The notes under the pieces were generated by a model. The model worked only from the letters and a program-made list of their open reading frames with translations. It made no database searches and was not told the DNA's origin. A stretch of 64,000 nucleotides of DNA from Desulfobacteraceae bacterium Eth-SRB1 (GTDB lineage Bacteria; Desulfobacterota; Desulfobacteria; Desulfobacterales; ETH-SRB1): the NCBI GenBank assembly GCA_004193555.1, contig RPGP01000040.1:501127-565126 (forward strand). The letters are read 5' to 3'. Position numbers and translations under genes: made by a program. Numbering within the stretch: the first letter of the stretch is position 1; each line of letters begins with the position of its first letter. This document shows, in pieces, positions 53,102 to 60,777 of this stretch.

Positions 53102-54309
53102 GATGCAACTCCAGCGATTAATTTCTCCAAAAGATCAACATTCTTTTCCCAGGAATAATTCTCCTCCACAAACAACCTGCATTGCGAAGAAACATCCTGC
53201 CAGAGTTTGGGATTATCTTTAAATTCCTGACATGTCTTAATTATTAATTCCGCCATCGCCTCAGAACTTGTATCCTTAAAGAGATATCTTGGATTGAACC
53301 GACTCAAAATTTCAACCGTCCCGCCAACCGGTGTTCCTAAAACGGGAACACCTGATGCCAGTGCTTCAAGAGTAATCAAGCCAAACCCCTCTAATTCCAA
53401 TGTAGGAAGAATAAAAATATCGGCCATGCGATAATAATCAGGAAGTTCTGCTTCTGAGATAAAGCCGGCGAACCTGATAGACCAATCAAGTCTCAACTCT
53501 TTACTCAATGAAAAAAGACGCTCTTTGAGTGGACCATGCCCACCAATCACAAGGTAAGCGTCCGATATTTTTTCAACAACTTTTCGCATAGCATGGATCA
53601 GATTTTCCAATCCCATCCTATTCTCTAAATCTCTCAACGTAAACAAAATTACTCTATCTTCCGGAACATTCAAACGCTGCCTTATTTTTGTTCTTTCGGT
53701 AGATGGATGAAATCGCTCAAGATCAACTCCTCCAGGGATAATTGTAATTTTTGCGGAAGAAACATCATAGGCACGCTGCAATCGCTCCTTGGTAAACCGG
53801 CTGAGAACAACAATTCGATCTGATTCTTTCAAGACTCTTCTTTCAATAAATTTTCGTGCTTGAATATTCAAAAAACAGGGAATCCTTCTTGCAACACCCT
53901 CAGGCTTCGGATTTCTCGATTGATACTCTTCAAAAGAAAATGAATGGCACGTATAAACTTTTCTTATTTTTTTACTTAGAGGAGAACGAACTACGCCAAG
54001 AGCGGAAAAGGGCTGATGAAAATTTATTGCATCAAAGGAATATTGATTTTGAAGTGATTCAAAAAGTCTTTTGGAATTCAATAAAGTGGACTTGATAAAA
54101 GAAAAAGAATGGCTCTGATCAACATCGTATCTCCATTCATTAACTCCCTGAATAACCTGATGATCTGATTTATGTTCCGGTAATTTGCGGGTCAGGACAT
54201 GAACATCATGACCCCTCTTCTGCAAAATGGTACTCTGCTCAAACAGAACTCTTTCAGCCCCGCCAATTACCTCGGCGATAGAAACATCGGAAACAAATAA
54301 AATATTCAA
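53098..54309 (-). CDS. GT4-family glycosyltransferase
   Basis: 403 aa. MNILFVSDVSIAEVIGGAER, VVLSRFTKERLQRAYDV, TIIPGGVDLERFHPS and LPTLELEGFGLITLEALASG (E-x7-E). It is a retaining transferase for surface polysaccharide. It overlaps the NodB-like gene by ATGA. The 90 bp downstream of its 5' neighbour (54310-54400) hold a short coding-like tail (AFQLNEYYQKKLDRAVDGEEG), perhaps the end of a lost gene. Confidence 0.93.
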   Translation of the reverse strand: MNILFVSDVSIAEVIGGAERVLFEQSTILQKRGHDVHVLTRKLPEHKSDHQVIQGVNEWRYDVDQSHSFSFIKSTLLNSKRLFESLQNQYSFDAINFHQPFSALGVVRSPLSKKIRKVYTCHSFSFEEYQSRNPKPEGVARRIPCFLNIQARKFIERRVLKESDRIVVLSRFTKERLQRAYDVSSAKITIIPGGVDLERFHPSTERTKIRQRLNVPEDRVILFTLRDLENRMGLENLIHAMRKVVEKISDAYLVIGGHGPLKERLFSLSKELRLDWSIRFAGFISEAELPDYYRMADIFILPTLELEGFGLITLEALASGVPVLGTPVGGTVEILSRFNPRYLFKDTSSEAMAELIIKTCQEFKDNPKLWQDVSSQCRLFVEENYSWEKNVDLLEKLIAGVAS

Positions 54310-54400
54310 GATTTAGCCCTCTTCACCATCAACAGCCCGATCAAGCTTTTTTTGATAATACTCATTTAACTGGAATGCCCAACTAAAGCAGGTTAGCCGC

Positions 54401-54802
54401 TTACAGGGAAAATATTCTAATATCAGAAAAGTAAGATTTGTAGAAACCCCTGTCGCGTGTAAGAAAACGCTCTGCCTTGATCATAGCGTGAGCTCCAATA
54501 AGAAAATCTGTAATGATTCGTTTTCTTTTCCCACCAGACTTTCTATAAACTTTCCATCTTTCCCCGGCAAGAAATGCAACGTCCTTATCTATAGATGACA
54601 AGGACACACTTATGGTTGATAGAGTGCTGTCCAGCATGGATCTTTTCTCAAACTGAGGCACAAGTTCAGCATAAACTATATCGCAAATGACCAACGCCCC
54701 TTCGTCATATGCTGATTTTAAAAGTTCCGAAGAGCCTGAAGCAAATTTTTTGTCCGGCAGAAAGACATCTAAGAGAATGTTGGTATCAACAGCGGTAATC
54801 AT
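54401..54802 (-). CDS. PIN-domain (VapC-like) toxin
   Basis: 133 aa. ITAVDTNILLDVFLPDKKFA, YAELVPQFEKR, DFLIGAHAMIKAERFLTRDR and GFYKSYF give the four acidic PIN residues. It is an RNase toxin. It overlaps its AbrB-type antitoxin gene by 4 bp. Confidence 0.92.
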   Translation of the reverse strand: MITAVDTNILLDVFLPDKKFASGSSELLKSAYDEGALVICDIVYAELVPQFEKRSMLDSTLSTISVSLSSIDKDVAFLAGERWKVYRKSGGKRKRIITDFLIGAHAMIKAERFLTRDRGFYKSYFSDIRIFSL

Positions 54803-55014
54803 CTTCCCCTGACCTCTTCAATATATGTATCAGTATCAGATGGCCTTTTTAGAATTCCATATACCAAATCAACAGGATGTTTGCCACGGCTTTGTTTTTG
54901 GATTAGAATACCTTCTTTCGACGAAATCATTTGGATCTCAACATTCTTATACATACCAAATTGATTGCGAAGCTGCTTGGGTATAGTAATTTGCCCTCGT
55001 TCAGATATTTTCAT
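54799..55014 (-). CDS. AbrB/MazE-family antitoxin
   Basis: 71 aa. MKISERGQITIPKQLRNQFG is the swapped-hairpin AbrB DNA-binding domain, and the tail (PVDLVYGILKRPSDTDTYIE) binds the PIN toxin. The pair opens the toxin-antitoxin block that splits the polysaccharide cluster. Confidence 0.93.
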   Translation of the reverse strand: MKISERGQITIPKQLRNQFGMYKNVEIQMISSKEGILIQKQSRGKHPVDLVYGILKRPSDTDTYIEEVRGR

Positions 55015-55264
55015 ATTTTATACCTCCGTCTTTCTGAATAAGTAATTCATACCAATATAAAATTAATTTGTCAAATAATCTATTGTCGAACGGGAAAAAT
55101 TAGCTTCAAGCATTAACCACGGCTCGTTCTCCCGCGGTATTAAGAAATCGGTTTCCTTGCGAAGGACCCCACGGCAAGCCGCTGACTAATCAGTGTAATC
55201 TGCGAAATCTGTGGATTAAAAATAGAGATTTCCAGTGGCTTTGCAGTATGGACAATTTTTCATT

Positions 55265-55447
55265 CTAATTGGCTTTCAGGAGAGGCATATAAACCTTTTC
55301 AGTTTCTATAACCATTTTTTCAACGGAAAATTCCTGCTCAACTTTCTCTCTTGCTGATAATCCCATAGACCTTGCAAGCTTTTTGTCATTTAAAATTCTT
55401 ATGACAACCTTTGCCAAGGCAGACGGATCTTTTGGCTGGATCACCAA
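55265..55447 (-). pseudogene. C-terminal fragment of a GT4 glycosyltransferase
   Basis: PKDPSALAKVVIRILNDKKL and MGLSAREKVEQEFSVEKMVI are the C-terminal helices of a GT4 enzyme; the catalytic part is absent. Its 3' flank (AGAGATTTCCAGTGGCTTTG, 55212 onward) recurs near 56130 and 58437, so three copies of this gene tail are scattered here. Confidence 0.75.
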
Positions 55448-55476
55448 AATATCAATTGCAGAAAGTATCTCTTTTT

Positions 55477-55764
55477 TTAAATTTCATCCGGCAGTAGACG
55501 TGCGCCGTGAATGACCGCCAATACATCGATTTGACCCGGTTTAATCCGGTAAATGATCCGATATGGCATTTCGATCAGTTCCCGGATGTCCTCGGCTTCA
55601 TATTCCGGTACTTTGCGACCGGAGAGGGGATGAATAGCGATTTGTTAGGAACGTCGGGTGATTCTATCCACCATCCGTTTGCCATAGGTTGGAGAATTGA
55701 TGGCGATATATTCGTAAATATTAACAAGCTGCCCAATGGCGTTCTCTGTCCAGTGAACTCTCAC
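55477..55764 (-). pseudogene. ParE/RelE-family toxin, inactivated by a nonsense codon
   Basis: GTG start overlapping the antitoxin stop (GTGA). VHWTENAIGQLVNIYEYIAI and KRMVDRITRRS are normal, then TAA at 55645-55647 interrupts the frame where relatives have a sense codon, and QIAIHPLSGRKVPEYEAEDI, RELIEMPYRIIYRIKPGQID and VLAVIHGARLLP continue in the same frame. The toxin is lost while the antitoxin stays intact. Confidence 0.85.
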
Positions 55765-55949
55765 TTGGTCAGTCCAAATCTTTTGCGCACTTCCTTGACA
55801 TCGACTGTTCGGCCTTTATCGCTATCTTTTATTCCCGCTTCAATCGTCTGACGAACATAGATCTTATACATCAAATCATCCCATGTTGCTTTATCCGACA
55901 GATTGTCCAATATGCGATAGGCTTCCTGTTTCATACTCTCGGTTCGCAT
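55761..55949 (-). CDS. Antitoxin of a ParE-type module
   Basis: 62 aa. MKQEAYRILDNLSDKATWDD, LMYKIYVRQTIEAGIKDSDK and VDVKEVRKRFGL. Such short helical proteins precede RelE/ParE toxins. Its partner is a pseudogene, so it is probably an orphan antitoxin. Confidence 0.75.
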   Translation of the reverse strand: MRTESMKQEAYRILDNLSDKATWDDLMYKIYVRQTIEAGIKDSDKGRTVDVKEVRKRFGLTK

Positions 55950-56219
55950 GTGTAGAATCCCCTTGAATATCAGTTTGCTTTATTTTAATCTCCCTGGAAC
56001 TATGATCAAATATGCATTACCTGTTTCTATAATATAAGATTATATGCTCTAAAAAAGCAACTTTTTTGTTAGTCATATTGACGTCTTAATGCCCCGAACA
56101 CCGGTTATAGGTTCTTGAAAAAGTTTTAAAATAGAAATTTCAAGTGGCTTTGCAACAAGGACATTTTTTCATTTCAACCGGCTTTCAGGAGGGATAAAGG
56201 GGATGTCTTTTACAAGCCC

Positions 56220-57434
56220 CTAATATAAAAAACCGAACAACCACATGGGGATAATATTGCCAAAGCCCACGTCGATATCGTCTTTTACGATGTATGCATT
56301 TTCTTTTCCTGCTATCTGTTTTTTCCCCTTACGACGACCGCCTGCTTCAAATAGATACTTATCCTCTACCAAAAAATCGCCTCGACCCGGAATGCGCACT
56401 TGCAGGCCGGCGCTTATCAACTGATGCTGAATAAATGTTTCGCGCAGTGTTCCGACAGGGTCTTCCCTGCTCAATTCTCCTGCGATTGCTCTGAGCAGGT
56501 TTGTATTTTCAATATAAATTTTAACGGGTTTACGCACGAGCTTGAATCCGGAGCCTTCAGGCATAACACCTGATAAGAGACCTGCCCGCTCCAAATAGTC
56601 AAGGTATCCGTAAAGAGTTGGCTTTGAAACTCTCAGGTTATTGGAAATACGCACAAGATTCGGCTCAAATGGTTGAGATGTGGCGATCAGCCAGAGAATC
56701 CGTTTCAGCATCGGAACATTAGAAGATTTAATGTTGGATGTAGAGACAATGTCTTCGTAAAGTGTTTTTTCAATAATGTTTCTAAGTTTCGCAAGATATT
56801 CTTCTATTCCTTCCACAAAAAAAGGATAAACGCCATGCTCAAGGTAATCTCGAAAAAGTCCCAACACAGGCCCCTCAATAAGAATTTCTGATGCCAATCG
56901 CGCATGTTCATTTAATAGATTAGAAAGTGTGATAGCTGGAAGCTTAACATTTCCGGCCAATAGCAGGTATTCTCGAAAAGAGAGACCCGGCAAAGTATAA
57001 AAAACAGCGCGCCGCGACAGGTCGGCCTTTCCAAGTTGCAGTCCGAGAGTAGAACTGCCTGAAAAAAAGATTTTTGCTGTTGGAAACGAATCATAAAGAT
57101 TTTTTATTTCCCGCGGCCATCCGGCGTATTTGTGAATTTCATCAATGACAATGACCTCGCCGCCCATCCGAAAAAATTGTGATGCGATCTCATAAATACC
57201 GATGGCCTCAACCCGAATATTGTCTGCTGAAATATAAAGATATTTTGATGAATATGAACCTTTTTCGGCTAAATGCTGAAGCAACAGGGTAGTCTTCCCT
57301 GTCCCACGACCGCCAATGATTCCAATCAGACGATTTCCCCAGTTGATCCGTTCGTAAAGAGAGCGATGATTCTCTCTCGGGACCTGTTTAAGGAGAGCTT
57401 CCTGAATACTTAAAAATGGACTTAAATCAATCAT
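56220..57434 (-). CDS. AAA ATPase with DUF4143-type C-terminal domain
   Basis: 404 aa. Walker A IIGGRGTGKTTLLLQHL, Walker B VIVIDEIHKYAGWPREI and sensor IFFSGSSTLGLQLG lie in the first 150 residues. A winged helix (RISNNLRVSKPTLYGYLDYL) and a PD-(D/E)xK-like tail (GDFLVEDKYLFEAGGRRKGKKQI) follow. Function of this family is unknown. ATG at 57434 is chosen because a MITE-like element begins 6 bp upstream; the frame extends four codons into it (GTG at 57446). The element separates the gene from its original upstream region. Confidence 0.85.
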   Translation of the reverse strand: MIDLSPFLSIQEALLKQVPRENHRSLYERINWGNRLIGIIGGRGTGKTTLLLQHLAEKGSYSSKYLYISADNIRVEAIGIYEIASQFFRMGGEVIVIDEIHKYAGWPREIKNLYDSFPTAKIFFSGSSTLGLQLGKADLSRRAVFYTLPGLSFREYLLLAGNVKLPAITLSNLLNEHARLASEILIEGPVLGLFRDYLEHGVYPFFVEGIEEYLAKLRNIIEKTLYEDIVSTSNIKSSNVPMLKRILWLIATSQPFEPNLVRISNNLRVSKPTLYGYLDYLERAGLLSGVMPEGSGFKLVRKPVKIYIENTNLLRAIAGELSREDPVGTLRETFIQHQLISAGLQVRIPGRGDFLVEDKYLFEAGGRRKGKKQIAGKENAYIVKDDIDVGFGNIIPMWLFGFLY

Positions 57435-57439
57435 GAAAT

Positions 57440-57826
57440 GTAACACTTTAGATTTTTCAAAGAGACTTTTTTGACAGGATTAACAGGATGTTCAGGATTA
57501 AAATATCAAAACTCATCCTGTAAATCCTCATCAAAATCCCTTACTTTGCGTTTGATTTCAACTTTCCGTTCACCAAAATTAATAAAAAAACCATAACCCA
57601 TTCGATTGTAAACTCTGTATGTACAACCAATGATTTTCTCAGTCAATTCTCTGTGTTTCACTTATATGCCTTTCTCAGGATTATGACTTTATGATTTACT
57701 GGATAGCGCTAAAGGTTAGCGCTGTTGGACTTTTTACGACGCCATCAACCTTGTTTGTTCACTTGAAACAAAATCTTGTTTATCCTGTTATCCTGTCTGA
57801 TTTTTTTCAAATAGCTAAAGTGTTAC
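57440..57826. mobile_element. MITE-like element, family A, carrying a gene remnant
   Basis: Left end GTAACACTTTAGATTTTTCA and right end (reversed) GTAACACTTTAGCTATTTGA form terminal inverted repeats. The flanking direct repeat CATGAAAT/CATAAAAT (57432-57439, 57827-57834) matches 7 of 8. Next to the ends lies an inner inverted repeat (GACAGGATTAACAGGAT / ATCCTGTTATCCTGTC). Inside are a GxxExxY-type gene remnant and a family C arm (GACTTTTTACGACGCCATCA). Confidence 0.75.
57506..57661 (-). pseudogene. GxxExxY-family protein remnant with internal deletion
   Basis: VKHRELTEKIIGCTYRVYNR is the N-terminal part and FINFGERKVEIKRKVRDF the C-terminal part of a GxxExxY protein; the middle half, including most of the signature, is missing. 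It lies entirely within a MITE-like element. Confidence 0.65.
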
Positions 57827-57876
57827 CATAAAATTTAGTTGTGAAAACTACAGTTATTATTTCTGGATAATTCTGT

Positions 57877-58088
57877 GTAACTTCTCAAAAAACCCGAACA
57901 TGAGTTGTGCCTCAGGGTTGCGTGCAAACATTTCGTTATGGTTGTCTTACCACGAAGATCACGAAAGCCACGAAGAAATCCAATAAAAAACAGTAACTTC
58001 GTATTTCTTCGTGTACTTCGTGGTGAATAAACACTTGACGCCTGAGAATCAACCTGAAATTAACAACCTGGATTTATTGAGATGTTAC
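57877..58088. mobile_element. MITE-like element, family B copy 2, with perfect 8-bp target duplication
   Basis: Left GTAACTTCTCAAAAAA and right (reversed) GTAACATCTCAATAAATCC are the same termini as at 30492-30646. A perfect 8-bp direct repeat AATTCTGT flanks it at 57869-57876 and 58089-58096. The interior is a different hairpin, CCACGAAGATCACGAAAGCC / CTTCGTGTACTTCGTGG. It is non-coding. Confidence 0.88.
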
Positions 58089-58169
58089 AATTCTGTAAGG
58101 TAAACTTTACTTATAATCAGAAAAACTGTAAAGTCTATTTAACACATTCCATGTTATCGTGTCAAATGG

Positions 58170-58262
58170 AATCTTCACCTTTTTCTTGCAATCACCTCCA
58201 GCGAGGGGCCCCAAAGAACTCTTCTACCAGAAATTAAATCTGTTAATTTCCCCGCTGCTTCA
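58170..58262 (-). repeat. gene-tail fragment copy 1 (RVLWGPSLEVIARKR)
   Basis: In one frame it reads IEAAGKLTDLISGRRVLWGP and SLEVIARKR-stop. The same tail occurs at 59537-59629 with mainly silent changes, so it derives from a once-coding sequence. The parent family is not recognised. Between here and the HEPN gene only repeats (CTGTGGATTAAA type) and a third GT tail copy are seen. Confidence 0.65.
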
Positions 58263-58500
58263 ATTGATCTCGTGACAAAACTAAAAATGGGAAAGGAACT
58301 AAATGGACTACCGTGCTGCAATCCGTGCCTGCCCTGCCTGCCCCGTAGCTTCGGGAAATGGTACTGGGGGAGCTCCGGCAGATGGTACTGGGGTAATCTG
58401 CGTAATCCTCCAGAGGCGGACAGGTCTGTGGATTAAAATAGAAATTTCCAGCAGCTTTGCAGTATAAACAATTTTTCATCTGTAGTTTAATATAGCCGAC

Positions 58501-58974
58501 TCATTCTGTACTCTCCAGAAATTTTGCAAACGCCAAAAGCTCTCGCTCCGCTCTCAATAACGTCTCTTTCAAAGTTAAAATGAGGCGCTCTAGTTTTTCA
58601 GGATTAAGTTGATATGTATAAACATTACGTACAATATGCCGAAATCCCCTGTATTCTTCTAATGCTATGCGCAGTTCCGTTGAAATAACCGCTGGACGAA
58701 CACCAGAAACTTCGATATTCATCTGTCTGATCAGCTCCTGATGCCAATTTGAACCGGACGGAATGCTTTCATCCACCAATGAGGCTATTTTTTCAAATAT
58801 ATGTTCCAAGCCGGAATAAAAACCATGCAGATTCAATGCTACACCGTCTAAGTAATAGTCATCATGCTTGGTTTTCGCTTTTTTCCATCCTTGTTCAGCC
58901 CGATCAACCACACCGGCCAATTCCAATAGCTCATCACGAATACGTCCGGCTATCACTGCTCCGATTTTACTCAT
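58501..58974 (-). CDS. HEPN/HepT-like protein (toxin component of an MNT-HEPN pair)
   Basis: 157 aa from MSKIGAVIAGRIRDELLELA. The start is set by ATGA overlap with the nucleotidyltransferase stop. Four-helix HEPN fold: GFYSGLEHIFEKIASLVDES, then RIALEEYRGFRHIVRNVYTY, which holds the basic HEPN motif region, and LERLILTLKETLLRAERELL. HepT-type RNase toxins are neutralised by partner MntA nucleotidyltransferases through AMPylation. Confidence 0.85.
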   Translation of the reverse strand: MSKIGAVIAGRIRDELLELAGVVDRAEQGWKKAKTKHDDYYLDGVALNLHGFYSGLEHIFEKIASLVDESIPSGSNWHQELIRQMNIEVSGVRPAVISTELRIALEEYRGFRHIVRNVYTYQLNPEKLERLILTLKETLLRAERELLAFAKFLESTE

Positions 58975-59396
58975 AATTCGACTCCCTCCTTCAATATGGA
59001 ATGGCGAAGAGTCTCGCGACAATCTTCAGCATCCACCAGATCTACCCTCCACTCCTTGCTATACCCACTGGCAAATGCAACAGCCCGATAGAACTCCTTT
59101 GGGGGAATGCCCCAGACTGCCAGATCAATATCAGACTTCTTATGGATAACTCCTCGAGCTGCGGAACCAAAAAGCACAACTCTATGTGCTCCAAAGCGTT
59201 TTACAAGCTCTCGCGCAATGCTCGCTGCTACATTCCGTGCGCTATCCCGCTTGCGGATTAAAAGCATGGAATACTCACTGCCGCCTGCCATGAAGGGATG
59301 GTACCGCTTCCACTCAAAAGGAAATAAATCCAAAGCGGTTTTTGCCGCTTTTATCTTTCTTGTTTTTTTTAATAATTCCATTACACTACTCTGCAC
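58971..59396 (-). CDS. MNT-type nucleotidyltransferase (antitoxin of HEPN pair)
   Basis: 141 aa. HRVVLFGSAARGVIHKKSDI followed by DLAVWG is the GSx(n)DxD nucleotidyltransferase motif. The basic N terminus (LLKKTRKIKAAKTALDLFPF) is longer than usual. It forms an MntA/HepT pair with the overlapping downstream gene. Confidence 0.88.
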   Translation of the reverse strand: MQSSVMELLKKTRKIKAAKTALDLFPFEWKRYHPFMAGGSEYSMLLIRKRDSARNVAASIARELVKRFGAHRVVLFGSAARGVIHKKSDIDLAVWGIPPKEFYRAVAFASGYSKEWRVDLVDAEDCRETLRHSILKEGVEL

Positions 59397-59541
59397 CCAA
59401 TCTACTCAAAATCTTTTTCAAAAGGCTAAAACTATGTACTATGAACCGTGAATGATTATAAATCATATATCATCATTGTTTTTCAAGGACAAGGAACATT
59501 TCATGAGAGGAAAAAAGACGGTTCAATGCTAAACGGAATCT

Positions 59542-59760
59542 TCACCTTTTTCTTGCAATCACCTCCAGTGAAGGACCCCAAAGAACTCTTCCACCGGAAA
59601 GTAAATCTATCAATTTTGCCACTACTTCAATTACCTTAATCTGGTTAAAATATTTTTCTGCGTATTCTTTTGTGCAAACTTTGTAGAATTCCTCTTTATA
59701 TTCAGGGCATCTTGTTTCTATATTAAAATCATTAACTTCGTCAAAAAGGAAGGAGATGCA
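59542..59760 (-). pseudogene. HEPN-domain C-terminal remnant fused to the RVLWGPSLEVIARKR tail
   Basis: SFLFDEVNDFNIETRCPEYK and EEFYKVCTKEYAEKYFNQIK are the end of a HEPN-domain protein of the type paired with nucleotidyltransferases. The frame then continues into AKLIDLLSGGRVLWGPSLEV and IARKR-stop, the repeat tail also found at 58170. The 5' part is missing. Confidence 0.65.
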
Positions 59761-59797
59761 AGACTTTACACAGCAAAAGGGGATATAGGGGCGATTT

Positions 59798-60208
59798 CTA
59801 TTTCAATACGACTTTAAAATACTGCTTGCCTTTTATTCGATAAATATCGAAATCTCTATCAATCGTTGCAATTTTATCAATATTCAGCTTTTCTCCAAGA
59901 AATACAAGGCAGGCATCCGCAAAATCCATCGGTAAGTCTCGATATTTTACAGTCAATTCTTTTATTCTACTTAAATCATCATTGTCTATAGGTTCAATAC
60001 TTACAGCGCCTTCATTTAACCAACTCAGAAAATCAATTTGAGCATTACGATTAAAGTCCAAAAGGTGGAGAGTTTCAGTTATAGAAGCTAATGTCGTTAT
60101 TAATTCGCTTGTATTATTTTTTATAAATTCCACAGCTTTTTGGTGATATTTATCGTTTCCATCAAAAAGGGCTATTAGTGGGCCGGAATCAATTAGAATT
60201 TTCTTCAT
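59798..60208 (-). CDS. PIN-domain toxin
   Basis: 136 aa. KKILIDSGPLIALFDGNDKY, TETLHLL, DLPMDFADACLVFLGEKLNI and ATIDRDF provide the acidic PIN residues. It overlaps its ribbon-helix-helix antitoxin gene by 4 bp. Confidence 0.92.
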   Translation of the reverse strand: MKKILIDSGPLIALFDGNDKYHQKAVEFIKNNTSELITTLASITETLHLLDFNRNAQIDFLSWLNEGAVSIEPIDNDDLSRIKELTVKYRDLPMDFADACLVFLGEKLNIDKIATIDRDFDIYRIKGKQYFKVVLK

Positions 60209-60447
60209 CTTCTTTTGGCCTTAATTCTCTCTTTCAAAAGCGCCTTTCTGTCCTTTGAAAGATTACCCTTTCCACTTGAATATCTCCCAAACATATTACA
60301 GCCAAGTTCCCACGCATTGGCTTTTTCAAGTTTGTTAAGATACTGAGCAATGCTCTTTCGAATCAATTCAGATTTGGTGATTCCCATTAACATTGCGGTA
60401 TGTTGAATATTATTTTCTAATTTTGGATCAAGCCTAAGCGTAATCAT
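60205..60447 (-). CDS. Ribbon-helix-helix (CopG-type) antitoxin
   Basis: 80 aa. MITLRLDPKLENNIQHTAML plus MGITKSELIRKSIAQYLNKL is the RHH DNA-binding domain, with a basic C-terminal tail that binds the PIN toxin. GGAGGTGC lies just upstream of the start. Confidence 0.92.
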   Translation of the reverse strand: MITLRLDPKLENNIQHTAMLMGITKSELIRKSIAQYLNKLEKANAWELGCNMFGRYSSGKGNLSKDRKALLKERIKAKRR

Positions 60448-60624
60448 TTTGCACCTCCGTAATACATTATGTATTACCTAAAGAATAAAATGTCAACTAT
60501 TCTCTGGCCATCGTATAAGAGATCCGATTGCAATTTTATATTATAGTTACGCATAACAACAAATAAACACAAAACGCATAAACTCATAACATCCTGGTTT
60601 TACGTTCATTGTCCCATAAGACGT

Positions 60625-60774
60625 TTACAGTCTTAATCCTGCCCTGTTCCTGTTCTGCCATTCATTTTTCTTAAATTGAACATTATCCAGCAAAACAAAG
60701 ATATCCGCCCTGTCGATTTTCTCGAAATAACCAAGCCACGGCAGATATTGAGGCTGATGTACGGAAATGATCAT
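60625..60774 (-). pseudogene. 5' fragment of a second wbqC gene
   Basis: MIISVHQPQYLPWLGYFEKI and DRADIFVLLDNVQFKKNEWQ match the WbqC gene at 49809-50489 almost residue for residue. After NRNR a 5-bp insertion shifts the frame, and only a few homologous bases (AGGATTAAGACT) follow before it ends. It starts 4 bp after the PHP gene, the position expected for a cluster copy of wbqC. Confidence 0.9.
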
Positions 60775-60777
60775 GGT

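Noticed and set aside
58243-58479. 78-aa frame on the minus strand
   Set aside because: Composed of repeat and gene-tail debris; no conserved pattern.
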